Shown here one piece after another: positions 19,980-31,440 of a stretch of 39,665 nucleotides of DNA. The DNA lies in assembly GCF_000485595.1 (NCBI RefSeq), contig NW_014577588.1:4290-43954 (forward strand), written 5' to 3'. A program made the position numbers and the translations under genes. A model generated the notes under the pieces. The model did not search any database and was not told the origin of the DNA. It saw only the letters and a list, made by a program, of their open reading frames with translations. Positions within the stretch are counted from its first letter, which is position 1, and each line of letters starts with the position of its first letter. The stretch is from Priapulus caudatus. Lineage: Eukaryota; Priapulida; Priapulimorpha; Priapulimorphida; Priapulidae.

Positions 19980-19990
19980 AAGATGGCGGC
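19980..19990 (+). promoter_or_regulatory. YY1-like motif AAGATGGCGGC
   Basis: The 11-mer is the classical YY1 consensus. B2 has AAGATGCGCAGG at the homologous position (about 35,219), so the match is not conserved, or B2 is mis-sequenced there. No gene start is identified nearby. Confidence 0.2.
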
Positions 19991-20119
19991 AAGGTCGCTT
20001 TTCCCACAGATCTGCCGCGCGTTCGAAGAACACACGATTGCAATCCATCTGTTAGTTTTTTTTAATGTTAAAGTGTTGCTTCGCCATACAGAGGAATGAC
20101 GGGGAGAAATTTACGACAC

Positions 20120-20270
<151 letters not shown>

Positions 20271-20689
20271 TCGCTACAGTTTACGGCCTCGTATCTGTTA
20301 AATCACACAACGTTCTTTGCATAGTCATTCTGACGCTCAAACCTTGTTAACGACGTTGTTGCAATATAAACGCGTCCATAATATATAATAGCGATTACTA
20401 AATATAACGATTACGATCGATATTTGCACGGCCATCCCGCATTCAGAAGCGAGGAGGGGAGAGTTTCCCCATGTATAAGAAGGCCATCTTCACCAGACGC
20501 AGAACGTGTGTCAACACAGTGACCTTTCCCCATATAAAAAGCTAAAGATGGTTGATTGCTATCGGGCTGGTTAAGGATATAATCGTAACGATGATGATGA
20601 GACGCATAGTCACCATAGTCGCCATAGTCCTGCCGCTAAAGCAAACAAAAACATCAACACAAGAGGGCATAATGATGAGATATTGAATG
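20271..20689. other. No gene seen
   Basis: Sequence shared with B2 (about 35,371-35,800). It ends in ATGATGATGAGACGC-type steps that lead into the triplet array. Confidence 0.4.
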
Positions 20690-20758
20690 ATGATGATGGA
20701 TGAAGATGACGACGACGACGACGAGCGACGACGACGACGACGACGACGACGAACGACC

Positions 20759-20797
<39 letters not shown>

Positions 20798-20835
20798 ACG
20801 AACCCGTGACAAATGAAGATGGATGACAATAATAA
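20690..20835. repeat. GAT/GAC triplet array (B1)
   Basis: GATGAT, then long GAC runs with occasional extra bases. Minus-strand Val-, Arg- and Ser-rich frames are its translation. B2 counterpart at about 35,800-35,950. Confidence 0.95.
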
Positions 20836-20869
20836 TTAATAATAATAAATAATAATAGCCAACACAGCA

Positions 20870-21295
20870 AAGAAGAAGTTTCTTAGATATATTAGAAAAA
20901 CTTCACTTGCTACCCGCAGAAGGAATCCTAAAGAGCGCGAATTCTAGCTGGCCTTCCATGCATCGAACCACTGGGCTGGCAGTTTCACGCTAAATGGCAT
21001 CTACCACCGTCGGCTGTTACTGTGTTAGGCACAGACGGCGGTTAGTGACACTCAGTGCAGTGAGTGGACCAGCACAGACCTTCATCCTCTCTCTCTGTCT
21101 CGCACAGCCGCCGAGCTATTTGGCGAAAGTGTAATACACACGCGTTAACTAGCCCGCTATGTTGACACTAGCGAATGTTAGTGCCAATTAAGCCGGCTGC
21201 GTTTGCGATAGTAACGCGGTGAGCCGCTAGCGCCTCAGTTACTGCTGCTGCGCTGCGTAGAATAGGGACTGCTGTTACAGGCTCCGACAGCGCCT
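20870..21295. other. No gene; short GGCTGTTAC hairpin
   Basis: Includes a TCTCTCTCTGTCTC tract near 21,090 and a possible stem CCGTCGGCTGT/ACAGACGGCGG near 21,008-21,042. The stem is altered in B2, so it is not called as RNA. Confidence 0.4.
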
Positions 21296-22175
21296 CCCCG
21301 GCACGAGCGACGCTTGCTGTATCGGCAGGCGCGACACCTCCCTTTGCTGTTCAGGAATGAGTGCGACACCCTCCCCCGACACGCGCGACCTTTGCTGCTC
21401 CAGGCATCCGACACCCTCCCGGCACGCGCGACCTTTGGCTGTTCCGCGCACCGGACACCTCGCCTTTGCTGGCTCCAGCATCCGAACACCCTCCCCCGAC
21501 ATGCGCGACGCTTGCTGTTCCGACACGGCGACACAACCTCCGCTTTGGCTGCTCCAGGCATGCGCGACACCTCGCGCGGGACCCGCGGCGACTTTGAGCT
21601 GCTCCAGGCATGACCGACACTGGCCTGGCCCCGGCACGCGACGCTTTGCCCTGTGCCGCACGCGGACACCCTGCCTTTGCTGTTCCAGGCATCATGCGAC
21701 ACCCTGCCACCAGACACGCCGACCTTTGCTGGCTCGCAGGCAATCGACACCCCTCCCAGCAACGCGGACGCTTTGCTGTTGCCGGCAACCGGACACCCTC
21801 CTTTGCTGTTTCCAGCATGGCAATGCGACACCCTGCCCCCGACACGCGCGACCTTGGGCGCTCGCAGGGCATCCGACACCCTCCCGACCACGCGCGACCT
21901 TTGCTGCTGCAGCATTCCGGAGCACCCTCACCGCGACACGCGGCGACCTAATTGCTGTTCCCGACCGGACAACCCTCCCTTTGACTGTCAGGCATCCGAC
22001 ACCGCTCGCACGGCGGCACGCGACCATTGCTGCTCCCAGGCATACAGAACACCCTCCCGCATGCGACCTTTTTGCTGTTCCAGGGCATCCGACCACGCCT
22101 CCCGGCATGCGACCTTTGGCTGTTCAGGCATCCGATAAGCCCTCGCACGCGGCACGCGGACCTTTGCTGTCGTTA
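21296..22175. repeat. ~44-bp GC-rich minisatellite, about 20 copies (B1)
   Basis: The unit is approximately GACACCCTCCCCGACACGCG followed by CGACCTTTGCTGCTCCAGGC and ATCC. It has few stops in any frame and gives up to 314-codon Pro/Arg/Ala-rich frames on the plus strand and Gly/Arg/Val-rich ones on the minus strand. Single-base indels scramble those frames differently in B2 (36,395-37,345), which argues against coding. Confidence 0.95.
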
Positions 22176-22922
22176 AACGGATGTACGACGCGCTTCGAGC
22201 ATTTTACTTTAGGGTGCGGTACACGCTCTGACAACGACCGCCGCATGATGGCCACTAAGATTTCGGGATGCTTACTACGGAAGATGATTGCCGTTCGTTA
22301 GGGTTCCAGGGGCGTAGCCAGTAGTGTAGCACTGTAAGGCCCGGCCTACACTTTTTTGGCAGTTATCTTTTTTTTTTAAACAACCCGCATAATTCAAAAA
22401 TCGCATAAGCTTGCTGGACGAGTTTAAGAGTCTAGACAGGAAAATACTATTGAAATGAACGTCTCAAGAAATATGGCTAAATTAGGTGACCTAATTCTTC
22501 TGTCATGCTAGGCTGTCATTTTTCTTCGCGTGCCGTTTCCATTCAACACCTATACGCCGCCGAAAGGAGGATAGGATCCGATCTTGTCAGTTTTTTAAGC
22601 ATTTTTAAGGCGTCGTTCGTACCCTATTTTAACTCGTTTGTTTTGGGTTTAAAAAGTGATATTGGAATGAGGTGTCTGCAAAAGTTAGGCAGAGGCTGCA
22701 GGGAACCGCAATGACACTCGGAAGGGGCCGTTTCCGCCATCTAGGGGGTTTGTAAAAACCAAAAAATTTTTCTTGCGTACGCTCCGCGCGCAACGCCATG
22801 GTGGCGACTCCGCCTGCAGATAGTCGCGTGCTACAACTTTGAAATGACTGGCTAAACTGCCTGGTTCCCATGTTCGCGCGGTGAAAGTCGCGCCAGGCAC
22901 AATGACGTCTTTTAAAAATTAA
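22176..22922. other. No gene; possible hAT left end
   Basis: CCAGGGGCGTAGCCAGTAGT at about 22,307 resembles the left end of some hAT elements (CAGGGGCG...). A matching CGCCCCTG right end was not found before 24,407. B2 has the same region at about 37,346-38,120. A 69-codon frame (22,505-22,714) is broken in B2. Confidence 0.4.
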
Positions 22923-23291
22923 GGGGTGGACCACACTACGGCGATTTTCATGCGATCGGACCGCCGCCGCGCGCACCGCGCACGGCCGGCGGCCTCGATG
23001 CGCATGTCCAGGATTCGCGGTCGATTTTGCCGAGGGTCGCCCGCCCGAGATCGCCCGATTCGAACAGTGTTTGATATTATTTGAGCCGGCCGGCTGCAAT
23101 CGCCTTTTATTGTTCGCCGGGTCATGCGAATTGAGCCGGCCGATTGTACCAATTCATGCAGCCATCAGCGTGCTGAAAATCCACAGAGTGCGTCGACTCA
23201 GCCCAGGCGTAGTGTGTCGCACAGAGATCGCCGAGCTGAGGGGCCGGCCGGCTCGATCGCATGAAAAGTCGCGTAGGTGTGTCGCACAGCT
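22923..23291. mobile_element. PIF/Harbinger-like MITE, copy G3 (B1)
   Basis: Begins GGGGTGGACCACACTACGGC after TAA (22,920-22,922) and ends TGTGTCGCACAGCT followed by TTT. The interior follows G1 module by module: TCGCCCGATTCGAAC, GAGCCGGCCGGCTGCAATCG, GATTGTACCAATTCATGCAG, AAAATCCACAGAG and the final CCGGCCGGCTCGATCGCATG. Compared with G1 the central hairpin is heavily altered. Confidence 0.8.
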
Positions 23292-23349
23292 TTTACCGGC
23301 AGCGACGTACGAACATAGCAACGTTTGCCGGCCAGCCACGGGCGACTGC

Positions 23350-23800
23350 GCGCGCGTTGTCTCGCTCTGTCTCTGTCTCTGTCTCTCTCTCTGCTCTCTC
23401 TGTCCTCTGTATCTTGTCTCTCTCTCTGCTCTCCTGTCCTCCTCTCTCTCTCCTCTCTCTCCTCTTCTCCTCATTTTTTCTCTCTTTTCTCTCTCTCTCT
23501 GCTGTCGCTCTCTAATCTCTACTGCTTTTATCTCCATCTCTTCCCTCTCCCCTCTCTGCTTTGCCCTCTGCCCCATCCTCTGCTCGCTCTGCTTCATCGC
23601 CTCTCTCTAATGCTTCCGCGCTCTCTCTCTTTGCTCCGCCGCTCGCACGCTCTTTCTCTCCGCTCTCTCTGCCAACTCCCTCCCTCTGCCGCGCTCTCTC
23701 TCTGCTCTCTCGCCGCAATCTCTGCACTCGCACGTCTCGTCACGCTACAGAGTGCGAGATCAATACATGGCCTAGATCTCTCTCTCTCTCTCTCTAGGAC
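23350..23800. repeat. CT/CTG-rich array (B1)
   Basis: Imperfect CTCTCT, CTGTCT and CTCGC steps. Ser/Leu-rich plus-strand and Arg/Glu-rich minus-strand frames are translations. B2 counterpart at 38,565-38,985. Confidence 0.93.
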
Positions 23801-24407
23801 GTGACACGCGATTCGACTGCATGGCAATGCGGACAAAAGCAATGCGAACGCCTAATCGCATGCATATATAGGGCACACCGCAGCCTGACGGGCAAGTGAT
23901 GGCGGGCAGCATCCCACATGTGCAGTTTACGCGCCTATCTGCAATACATCACACACACGGACAAGATGGCGCGCCAGAAAATATTTTAATTAGTCCCGAT
24001 TGGGTTTTTCTTTCGATCGGAAGACTTAACGTCCCACGTCGTACCCGGCCGTTGTATGATCGGGAGGCTTTGAGATAACTGCGCTATTTAGATAACACAT
24101 CAACGCTTTAATAAAGCGATTCGGGTCATAGCCCGAATGCGGAGAGGCCAATGGTGGGCATTGAGAAATGCATAAAAGTATTTAATGAGGTTACGCGATT
24201 TTTTAATAGGCACTACACGAGGGAGCCGACGTAAAGTAGGTGTGGGAATGCAACGAGGCGTGGTGTGCGTGCGTGCGCGTGGCAGATGCTTAATTGTATG
24301 GTGCAGCATGGGCTTGTGGCAATGCATGTCGCACCCGTGACTGAATGAGAGAGAGAGCGAGAGCGCGTGAGGCGTTTGCGGTGTGCGCCGACGCACCCCA
24401 CGCGTGT
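23801..24407. other. End of segment B1; no gene supported
   Basis: Includes a hairpin GCGATTCGGGTCATAGCCCGAA at about 24,116-24,141 and a GAGAGAGAGCGAGAGCG patch before the gap. A 60-codon frame starting at 23,896 is broken in B2. In B2 the TCATAGC loop region is replaced by about 80-90 bp of T-rich sequence (39,315-39,395). Confidence 0.45.
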
Positions 24408-24432
24408 NNNNNNNNNNNNNNNNNNNNNNNNN
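24408..24432. other. Assembly gap, 25 N
   Basis: Exactly 25 N between B1 and A2. The next base pairs with the position where A1 begins beside a GGC tract, so the missing piece may be a GC-rich triplet run. A round number suggests a placeholder length. Confidence 1.
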
Positions 24433-25884
24433 CCTGCATGGCTCTCCAGACACGGCCACAGGATCTCATTTATACCACCCACGCAGCATCACGCTCGCTC
24501 GCTAGCCGCAGTGAATCAAATATCAAATCCGTCCCACATGATTATATAATATTACCCACACATCCGTACGCCGTCACTTTTATTGTTATATTATATATAT
24601 TATATATATATATATATTTTTTTATATTAATTATAATTTTTTTTTATTTTAGTTAATATTTATTAGCTGATATAGTAATTAGTATATAGCTAATTAGTAA
24701 TGCCGGTTTTTATCCACTATGCTGCACACCCATCCAATTACGCCGCCTAATTCACATTTCGGGCAGCACACACTCGTCAAACATCTTACGTCGTCAGTTT
24801 TTATATTAAGTCATTATCATAATTCATCGACATGTTGGCGCACCCTAGCGAACAAGCGTGAAGTCCGTGGGTAGTATTTAACACTAATCACACAGCTGAT
24901 GACTGTGTGTAATTAATACATAATTGCTCTTTCCGCTCGAAACTAGTGCTGTTTCCGCACCGTGCATGGGTTGCTTAGAACTGTTTACAGTACACATCCG
25001 ATATTTATACTCTGTCCACTGGCATGGTTTAATTTTCTTTTCAAGAGAGAGAAAAGTCAAAAGCGGACGCACTTTTGATTAGAATTCGGTTCTTTCATAT
25101 TACTTCGTAGCCAAGTATCTGACCTGACTAGGAAACGAGCTACTGCGCTCATCGCAGTGAAAATTGCGTTTGGAACTGCCTTATTAGGTCTAATGTATTT
25201 TTCAATGGTATAATTATTAGGTTAAATCGTTTTGCAAAAACGTACTTATCGTTCGATAATAGTGACACAATTGCAACACAACGGAAGCAGAGGCGGAAGT
25301 CAAATTCCCCATTTCCTCATTTTTCCCATCATATAAAAAAGGTTTTCTATTCCAGCACGCCCTATCAAATGAAGCCTTGATGACCAAACGTAGTGGTTGC
25401 CAGGCTTCGTAACTACGGTTTAGGCAGCTCAGCTATATACACGACTTGGATAAGATAGGTTGTCCAGAGATAGACCGAGTACGTGCTTATGAAACCCTAG
25501 TGATTACAACTATTGCATGTTTAGGCAGCTCAACTATCAACGACTTAGATAGATAAGGTTGACCAGAGACGGAGAAAGTCACCAGAACCTTGACAGAGGG
25601 TCGACGTCTCATGAAACCCTAGTGATTACAGACTATTGGCCATGTTTAGGCAGCTCAACTATCAACGACTTAGATAGATAGGTTGCACAGAGACGGAGAA
25701 AGACACCAAGAACCTTGACAGAGGCGAGTAACGTCTACCTGAAACCCTAGTGATTACAGACTATTGCATGTTTAGGCAGCTCAACTATCCAGCGACTTAG
25801 ATAGATAGGTTGACCAGAGACGGAGAAAAGTCACCAGAACAGCTTGACAGAGCGAGTACGTCTATGAAACCCTAGTGATTACAC
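24433..25884 (+). repeat. Duplicated segment A, copy A2
   Basis: Collinear with A1 from CTGCATGGCTCTCCAGACAC to the end of its 121-bp array. Differences are mainly one-base insertions and losses, for example GGAAACGAGCTACTGCGCTC against the A1 version. Confidence 0.95.
25421..25884. repeat. 121-bp tandem minisatellite (A2), about four copies
   Basis: GTTTAGGCAGCTCAACTATC recurs at about 25,519, 25,645 and 25,769 after a short edge unit at 25,421, matching the A1 array including the shortened first unit. Unlike A1, the right edge is seen: the last unit stops after CCCTAGTGATTACA and unique sequence follows. Confidence 0.95.
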
Positions 25885-26624
25885 ACCATGGCATGACATT
25901 TACGAAGACGCATTACAGCCTAATTTTCTTGCTGGCTAATTTAGTAGGCAGTAGTTGCCAACACGCGGGCTTGAAATCAACGTTCGATATCTTCTAGTTT
26001 GAAAACGTCATCGACCGTATAAGTAGATAAGATCGTCCGATACAGCCTCCGGAATATCTCCCCCTTCCACATCCCGTTCAGCTCGCTTGTTTACACTCGC
26101 ACATGCACCATACGCTAACCTGTGAGCGTATGCACGCCCTTCCAAGCCCTTCCTCGGGATCCAGTCTGAGCAGTCGAGATGAGTTGATTAAGATTAAGAT
26201 AGAGAGTTATGATTCCGGGTTAAGTGCGAGCCTCCAAAATCTTTACCCACGTTTTGAAAGCAGCAAATGGAGGGGATACTTTCACTCCCCACACTTTCTT
26301 TTACCACTAATATAAACCTACTATCACCTCTCGTAAGTAAATAGACGTCAAAGAAGGACGAACCCGACCTCTCCCGCAGCGAATATACACGTGGCTTTCT
26401 CACATGTGCACGCCTCCGTCTACGCGTATACCCCTCCGTGTGCCATCACCCGGCCCCTCTCTTCACGCACAGTAGTTCGTTACTCCAACACACCAACACA
26501 TCCCGCCCACACGCGTGATCGATAACCGTACTGAATTCTTCGAAAAATGCGAAATCCACATCGATTGGCTAGCTAGCGGATCTTTCTTCTCGACACGATG
26601 ACCGGCTGCGCAATTGATTTTATT
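25885..26624. other. Segment C, first part: no gene supported
   Basis: Single-copy in this window. Short frames at 26,103-26,315 (plus) and 26,194-26,403 (minus) overlap each other and show no domain or splice context. Confidence 0.45.
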
Positions 26625-26884
26625 CTTCCGGGCAGCGAAATTTTTTTTCCCACTTGAGTTCCGGACCCACCATAGATAGTGTTTTGTAATATATGGTTCG
26701 TATATATATGGTTGGATTATAGTTAGTGTTAGGGTTCGGGTACTGGTTAGGGTTAGGGTTAGGGTTAGGGATAGGTGGTATTCATTTTACATTGTTGCTT
26801 CGAGAAAGTCGAGTGAATGGAGTGCGCTGATTGGCTGTGGTCCGGAACTCAAGTGGGAAAAAAAAATGTCGCTTCCGGGCAGCG
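26625..26884. mobile_element. TTAGGG tract in inverted arms, with 13-bp direct flanks
   Basis: Direct repeats CTTCCGGGCAGCG lie at 26,625-26,637 and 26,872-26,884. Just inside are exact inverted arms: TTTTTTTTCCCACTTGAGTT plus CCGGACC (26,641-26,667) and the complement at 26,839-26,865. The interior holds GTTAGTGTTAGGGTTCGGG and (TTAGGG)n at about 26,722-26,770. The combination looks like an inserted foldback unit with a 13-bp target duplication. No protein. Confidence 0.65.
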
Positions 26885-27270
26885 GCATCGGCGTGTCAAC
26901 CACCCCGTCCCCATATTCTGATGCGTAACAAGGAAGGATCGTGGTAATAAGAGAATCCCGATTCAAATCACTCATTAGCTACGGCGGCAGCAGGCACGCA
27001 GGCAGCAGGCAGCAGGCAGCAGGCTGGCAATAACGATGACCGTACCAGCATCTCGATATAGAGGGAGGGACGGAGAGGGGGGGTGGCTTAGCACGCATTC
27101 TCGCTAATGTAACAGTGCGGTTCGTTTAATAACCATTTGCAGCCATAGAATGCTGCAGAGCGCTCATTAAATTATCACACGTGAACGCCGAGGTAACTAA
27201 TTACTGTTAGCATATATCGTTTTGTTAGCTTGACGATTTCGGCGTTCGCACTACAACATCCATATAAGCA
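26885..27270. other. No gene; CAGGCAG tract
   Basis: A GGCAGCAGGCAGCAGGC-type tract lies at about 26,982-27,025, with GGAGGGACGGAGAGGGGGGG at about 27,062. No reading frame supported. Confidence 0.5.
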
Positions 27271-27274
27271 AGAC

Positions 27275-27307
<33 letters not shown>

Positions 27308-27526
27308 ATTTATCAGGGGTTAATAATGACAAATTGTTATTGTCATTATTGTCATATATAATTGTCAATAATTGTCATTATTAACCCCTGATATTATATA
27401 TTATATAAATAAATAAATAAATAAATATATATATATATATACATTTGTCATTATTAAACCCTGATATATATATATATATATACTTATATATATATATATA
27501 TATACATTTGTCATTAATAACCCCTG

Positions 27527-27565
<39 letters not shown>

Positions 27566-27566
27566 C
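27271..27566. repeat. (TA)n with repeated TATCAGGGGTTAATAATGAC palindrome arms
   Basis: A perfect 22-bp inverted pair at 27,311-27,332 and 27,372-27,393, followed by two more right-arm copies (about 27,445-27,470 and 27,505-27,530), each ending in CCCTGATAT and embedded in TA runs. The Tyr/Ile frames are translations of ATATAC/TATATA. Confidence 0.93.
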
Positions 27567-27689
27567 AAGAGCTAATAATACTTCACGGCAAGTGCAGACC
27601 GCTGTGCCACTGACAATCACAGACACCCACGACCACTGCTCTCTTGAGGTGAGGGCAATTAGAAAGAGCCACTAGGTGCTGCCTAAATC

Positions 27690-27905
27690 AGCACACACAC
27701 ATCTACATGGATGGCTCTGCACAGTGAATACATACATACATCTACATGGTCCTAAACAGTGAATACGCTACATGGTCCTAAATTGTGAATACACTACATG
27801 TATAGCGTAAACAGAGGTTTATGCATGCATGTACGTGTATACAATGGTTTTACACAATAAATACTTAAATACTGCTTGTACACAGTAAATATACTACACG
27901 GTTAC
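27690..27905. repeat. Degenerate tandem repeat (ACATGG...CAGTGAATAC)
   Basis: CTACATGGTCCTAAACAGTG followed by AATACGCTACATGG recurs four to six times, with later diverged units (TTTTACACAATAAATACTT). Confidence 0.75.
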
Positions 27906-28250
27906 ACCACATAATGTTGCAATGTGCTGATCGATGCGATTGGCTGGCCGGATCACATGACCTATGTCTACAATCGAGTTATCAAGACGACAGCGAAATG
28001 AGGTTTTCTAGTTGCATTTTCGTCGTGAAACAAACATAGACCTGACACAACGCGCGTTTACGGTTTCATTTCAAAAGCTAATGTTTGCATAAACCGCAGT
28101 TAGCCATTTTCATTTCACTCCGATTCAGCGTGAAAGTGTGCTGTGGTGTCCCGTCGCCATACAGTCACCGACTATGCGATGTCATAATATGCTAAACACT
28201 CTCGTGGCACAAGTCGAAACAAATTAGACATTTGCAGTGGTATTTATTAC
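27906..28250. other. No gene seen
   Basis: Contains GATTGGCTGG (CCAAT-like on the minus strand) and CACATGACC near 27,939-27,962, but nothing downstream to make a promoter call. Confidence 0.35.
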
Positions 28251-28375
28251 TGCTCGAAACAACATCGAGCAACATTGAGCAACATTAATTTATTCAACCT
28301 TTAACATTCAACATCGAGCGACATCAAGCAACATTAATTTATTCAACATTCGAGCAACATTAAGAAGCAACATGA
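28251..28375. repeat. Degenerate ACATCGAGCAAC tandem repeat
   Basis: AACATCGAGCAACATTGAGC, then AACATTAATTTATTCAAC twice, then ATTCGAGCAACATTAAG. About 125 bp with a compound unit. Confidence 0.8.
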
Positions 28376-28680
28376 ATAACCATGGCACGGACCTCGCCTT
28401 ACTTCTGTTCTTCATAATTAGCTCTAAAACTGTATAATAATTAGCTTCTCTTACACGGAATTTTAAAACTTCGGAGTTTGCGGGAACACGCTGCAGCCTA
28501 CACACATCATTGGTGCATGGTGCGAAAATTAAATGAGTTACATAATACGTCAATTTTCTCAGGCGAGCTTTACATTGGAGGGGAGGGGGACATTTGTGAG
28601 ACAGCCAATTAATTAGTATAAATTTCAGCGTGCATTCTTCGCACGCAATTTATAACTGTCTGTCTGCTCCTGCATGTTGT
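28376..28680. other. No supported gene
   Basis: An 81-codon minus-strand frame (28,308-28,553) has ordinary amino-acid use in its first 60 residues, but runs into the tandem repeat and shows no recognised domain. It is left uncalled. Confidence 0.4.
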
Positions 28681-28934
28681 CATGCATATTAGCAGCCGGC
28701 TGAAAGGGGTGGTAGGATATGTTTACTAGGCACTTCTAATTTTTTAAACATATATTTTAAATTTAATTAGGGTCAGGGTTAGGGTTAGGGTTAGGCACTT
28801 TTTAGGGGTTTTTTGCGTACACATTCTGTTCAATTATATCGTAAAATATATGCTTAAAATTAGAAGTTGTCTAGTATATACTATGAGTTTATCCTATCAC
28901 CCCTTTCAGTCCGTGACTGTGCCTATGATTTATG
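28681..28934. mobile_element. TTAGGG tract inside ~75-bp inverted arms
   Basis: The left arm (28,681-28,760) contains AGCAGCCGGCTGAAAGGGGT, GGATATGTTTACTAGGCACT and TTTAAACATATATTTT. The right arm (28,842-28,934) is its inverted counterpart. The cleaner B1 right arm (14,126-14,204: GTGCCTAGTAAACATATG, ATCACCCCTTTCAGCCGGCT, GCTGCATATTATG) pairs with the left arm almost throughout. Between them lies (TTAGGG)n at 28,767-28,795. This is the left edge of B2; in B1 the left arm is lost in the gap. Confidence 0.8.
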
Positions 28935-29639
28935 TCGGCCATTGTTGCTGTCTGTAACCCATGCGCGACCGGCGCCCGCGGTGCACTGTTCAACTTGTTT
29001 TTTTCCGCCACAGGTCGCCGTAATATGGACATGTAACAGATGCTCCGGATGCATCTACGCCATAGTCTCCATATGAAATATTTAGTCTTCAAAAATTCCT
29101 ACGAGTACTATAAATACCGAACAGAACGGATCGATGAGAATTGTGGTCATCAAATTCGATAGCGGAGTCTTCTACCTCTATACTAAACGTGCTACTTTCT
29201 GCCTTTAGTGTTTTCGGACCATCGCGCTGTTTTGCTACAACACTTGGTTTTTCCTCTCGTAAACGATGCCATCATATCCTGTGTTACTGCTCAGGGTGGC
29301 GTAAATTACATAGCGGCGAGTCCTGCGAGTCAAATGACTCTCGCCTGATTGCTTCTGTCGTGACTCCTCCTGTGTTCAAAGTACATTCTCTACTCCTCTG
29401 TTTAATGCGTTTCTCATCTACCTGAAAACTTAAGCACGTACAGCTGCCTCCAAGGAAAAACCCCATAAATAAGTGCTATCTTCTAGGCAGGACAATTCGT
29501 ATCCGTTTTCTAAGCACATGGCCTCTCTCCGGATGCGGTGTCATCTATCTTCCTATTATTCTGCCACGCAAGATCGAAACTGGGTCCTAAGTAAATAACC
29601 CAAGCAGTTGTTATAGCTACCCCGCCAGATAGTATCTTT

Positions 29640-30480
29640 ATCATTCATTCATTACTTACCAATTAATTCTAATCAAAACTACGAATAATTCTGAGATGGC
29701 CATTTTCGATTTTTGCCAATAATAACTCGCTCGATGTGGGCCTCGAAAAGAGTTAGTCGACTGCGCGCGTGCCTCCAATAATAGAATGCTTTCAAATCTC
29801 TTCCTTAGGGAGTATACAACTCTCTCTGGTTATCGTGTGGTCTGGAACCAGTCCTGACTTCAGGGGTCAGGGTAGCTCTCATCAGAGCATCTGAACTGCA
29901 TAGCCTGAGTGAATTGCTTACAAATGTCTCTCATTCAATTTGGCTGAATTAAAAAAAAATATCATAATACCCCTTGTGATTGTTTTTGGTCCAGTCGCTT
30001 ATTTCACCATCATACCAAAATGTGTTACTGCTAGAAATCGTTGAAACGAAGCCGAACGTTCATCTTTGCCCCATTTTCCCATCTTCTTGTCGCCCGCCAA
30101 AAAGTGACGTGTGCTCAGACTAATGTAGGTTCGACCTGGCGCTGGCTCACATGCAATGTAGGACGGTTCAAACCTCTGCCGAGGACAGGCCCTCGAGCCT
30201 AACTCAGACGACCCACCCTCTGCTTATGCTTCCAATTTTGGAGCGGAGATTACCGCCAGCGGGCGCGCGTCTGTTCTGCTAGGCCGCGTCTCCTCTCTCA
30301 ACCTACTTCGCCTGGCGCTCGCTGTGGTTTCTGGCTGAGTTATGTCTGTTGGTGGACCGCTAGCCGTCCAGAATTGTTTGAATTTGAACGCCTTGACTGG
30401 ACGAACGTAGCCGACGCGGACGCACACCCCCGGATGCCAAACTAGCTCAGTCTTGACGATTCAAAAAGGCAGGAGCCTAT
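29640..30480. repeat. Paired diverged repeat (B2 counterpart of 14,778-15,345)
   Basis: The two GCCAAAAAGTG / TCGAC-TGG-GC blocks and the GACGAACGTAGCCGACG end are recognisable despite many inserted bases. About 100 bp near 30,200-30,340 (GGAGCGGAGATTACCGCCAG onward) have no evident counterpart in B1. Confidence 0.7.
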
Positions 30481-31440
30481 CAATATCGCATGGCGATACG
30501 CAGAAAGTTGCACGTCATCGGTTAAGAAAAGATCAAATGATAAAGTTTCACCTGGTCATCATTGCCTCTACTTTTTTATCTATACTGTAAATTTATATGT
30601 ATATCAGTGTGCAGTTTTAACTAAGGCACGATATTCTGTGCATTATTGTATCAGAATGCCTAATCGTGGGCCCGGGCGTGTCATTGGGATATCAGGTCGA
30701 CTCATCCTGCAACTGGTCCGGGTATATTTCTACTGGTCTGCTATAGACAGGGTTCATAGTAGTTGAAGGACACATGCTTTGGAAATCAAGCGACTTATAG
30801 ATCCCTTATCTTGTCCCAGGCCAAAATTAAGACTTTTATATTAGATATTATATTGATATATAAATTATTTATGATTATTATTATTAGAGTTTTAGATTAG
30901 TCGCGTTATGTGTTGGTATTATACAACACTAATTCTTACTCTAAGTCTGAAACAGTTGATAAACAATGTTGAAAACATGGTCCTTTGGCCAAAAATATAT
31001 AGGTACTATATAGTACGTTTTCCTAAGATTTCACCTAAACAAAAGTCACTAATGTATTGATGGGCCCGTCTTTATTTTTATTTTTAGCAAACAAGTTACT
31101 TATCAGTAGTGACTTCTGGTAAGACCCGCTACGTTAACTCTCTGTTCGTAATAGTGATCTGCGGGGATTCTGTAAGTCGCATCGTGTGCTGGTTCACCTG
31201 CTGTTTGTCCACAACTTTTGAGTACAAATTCCTGTCATTATCTCGATTTCTTTCTATGTCTGGCACTCTGTCTGTCTAAGAATTGCGATTATACTGCATC
31301 TGGGCGTAACGACCAAGAAACTCCAAGCCCCATTGACACTGCCAGTTGCCTCGCAACCTAGAAGCCCTCCTGTTACGGACAACCCTCAGTAGCTACAGTC
31401 CGCGTAGGCCTATCTGGTCAGCACCGCCAGTATAGTGCGA

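Noticed and set aside
21235-22301. Long Pro/Arg/Ala-rich and Gly/Arg-rich frames up to 314 codons
   Set aside because: The 44-bp minisatellite has few stops in any frame, and indels rearrange the frames differently in the second copy (36,372-37,419).
23896-24078. 60-codon plus-strand frame with non-repetitive composition
   Set aside because: The homologous B2 sequence (about 39,100-39,275) does not keep the frame; no domain recognised.
28308-28553. 81-codon minus-strand frame
   Set aside because: Ordinary composition in part, but it ends in the ACATCGAGCAAC tandem repeat and has no recognised domain or splice signals.
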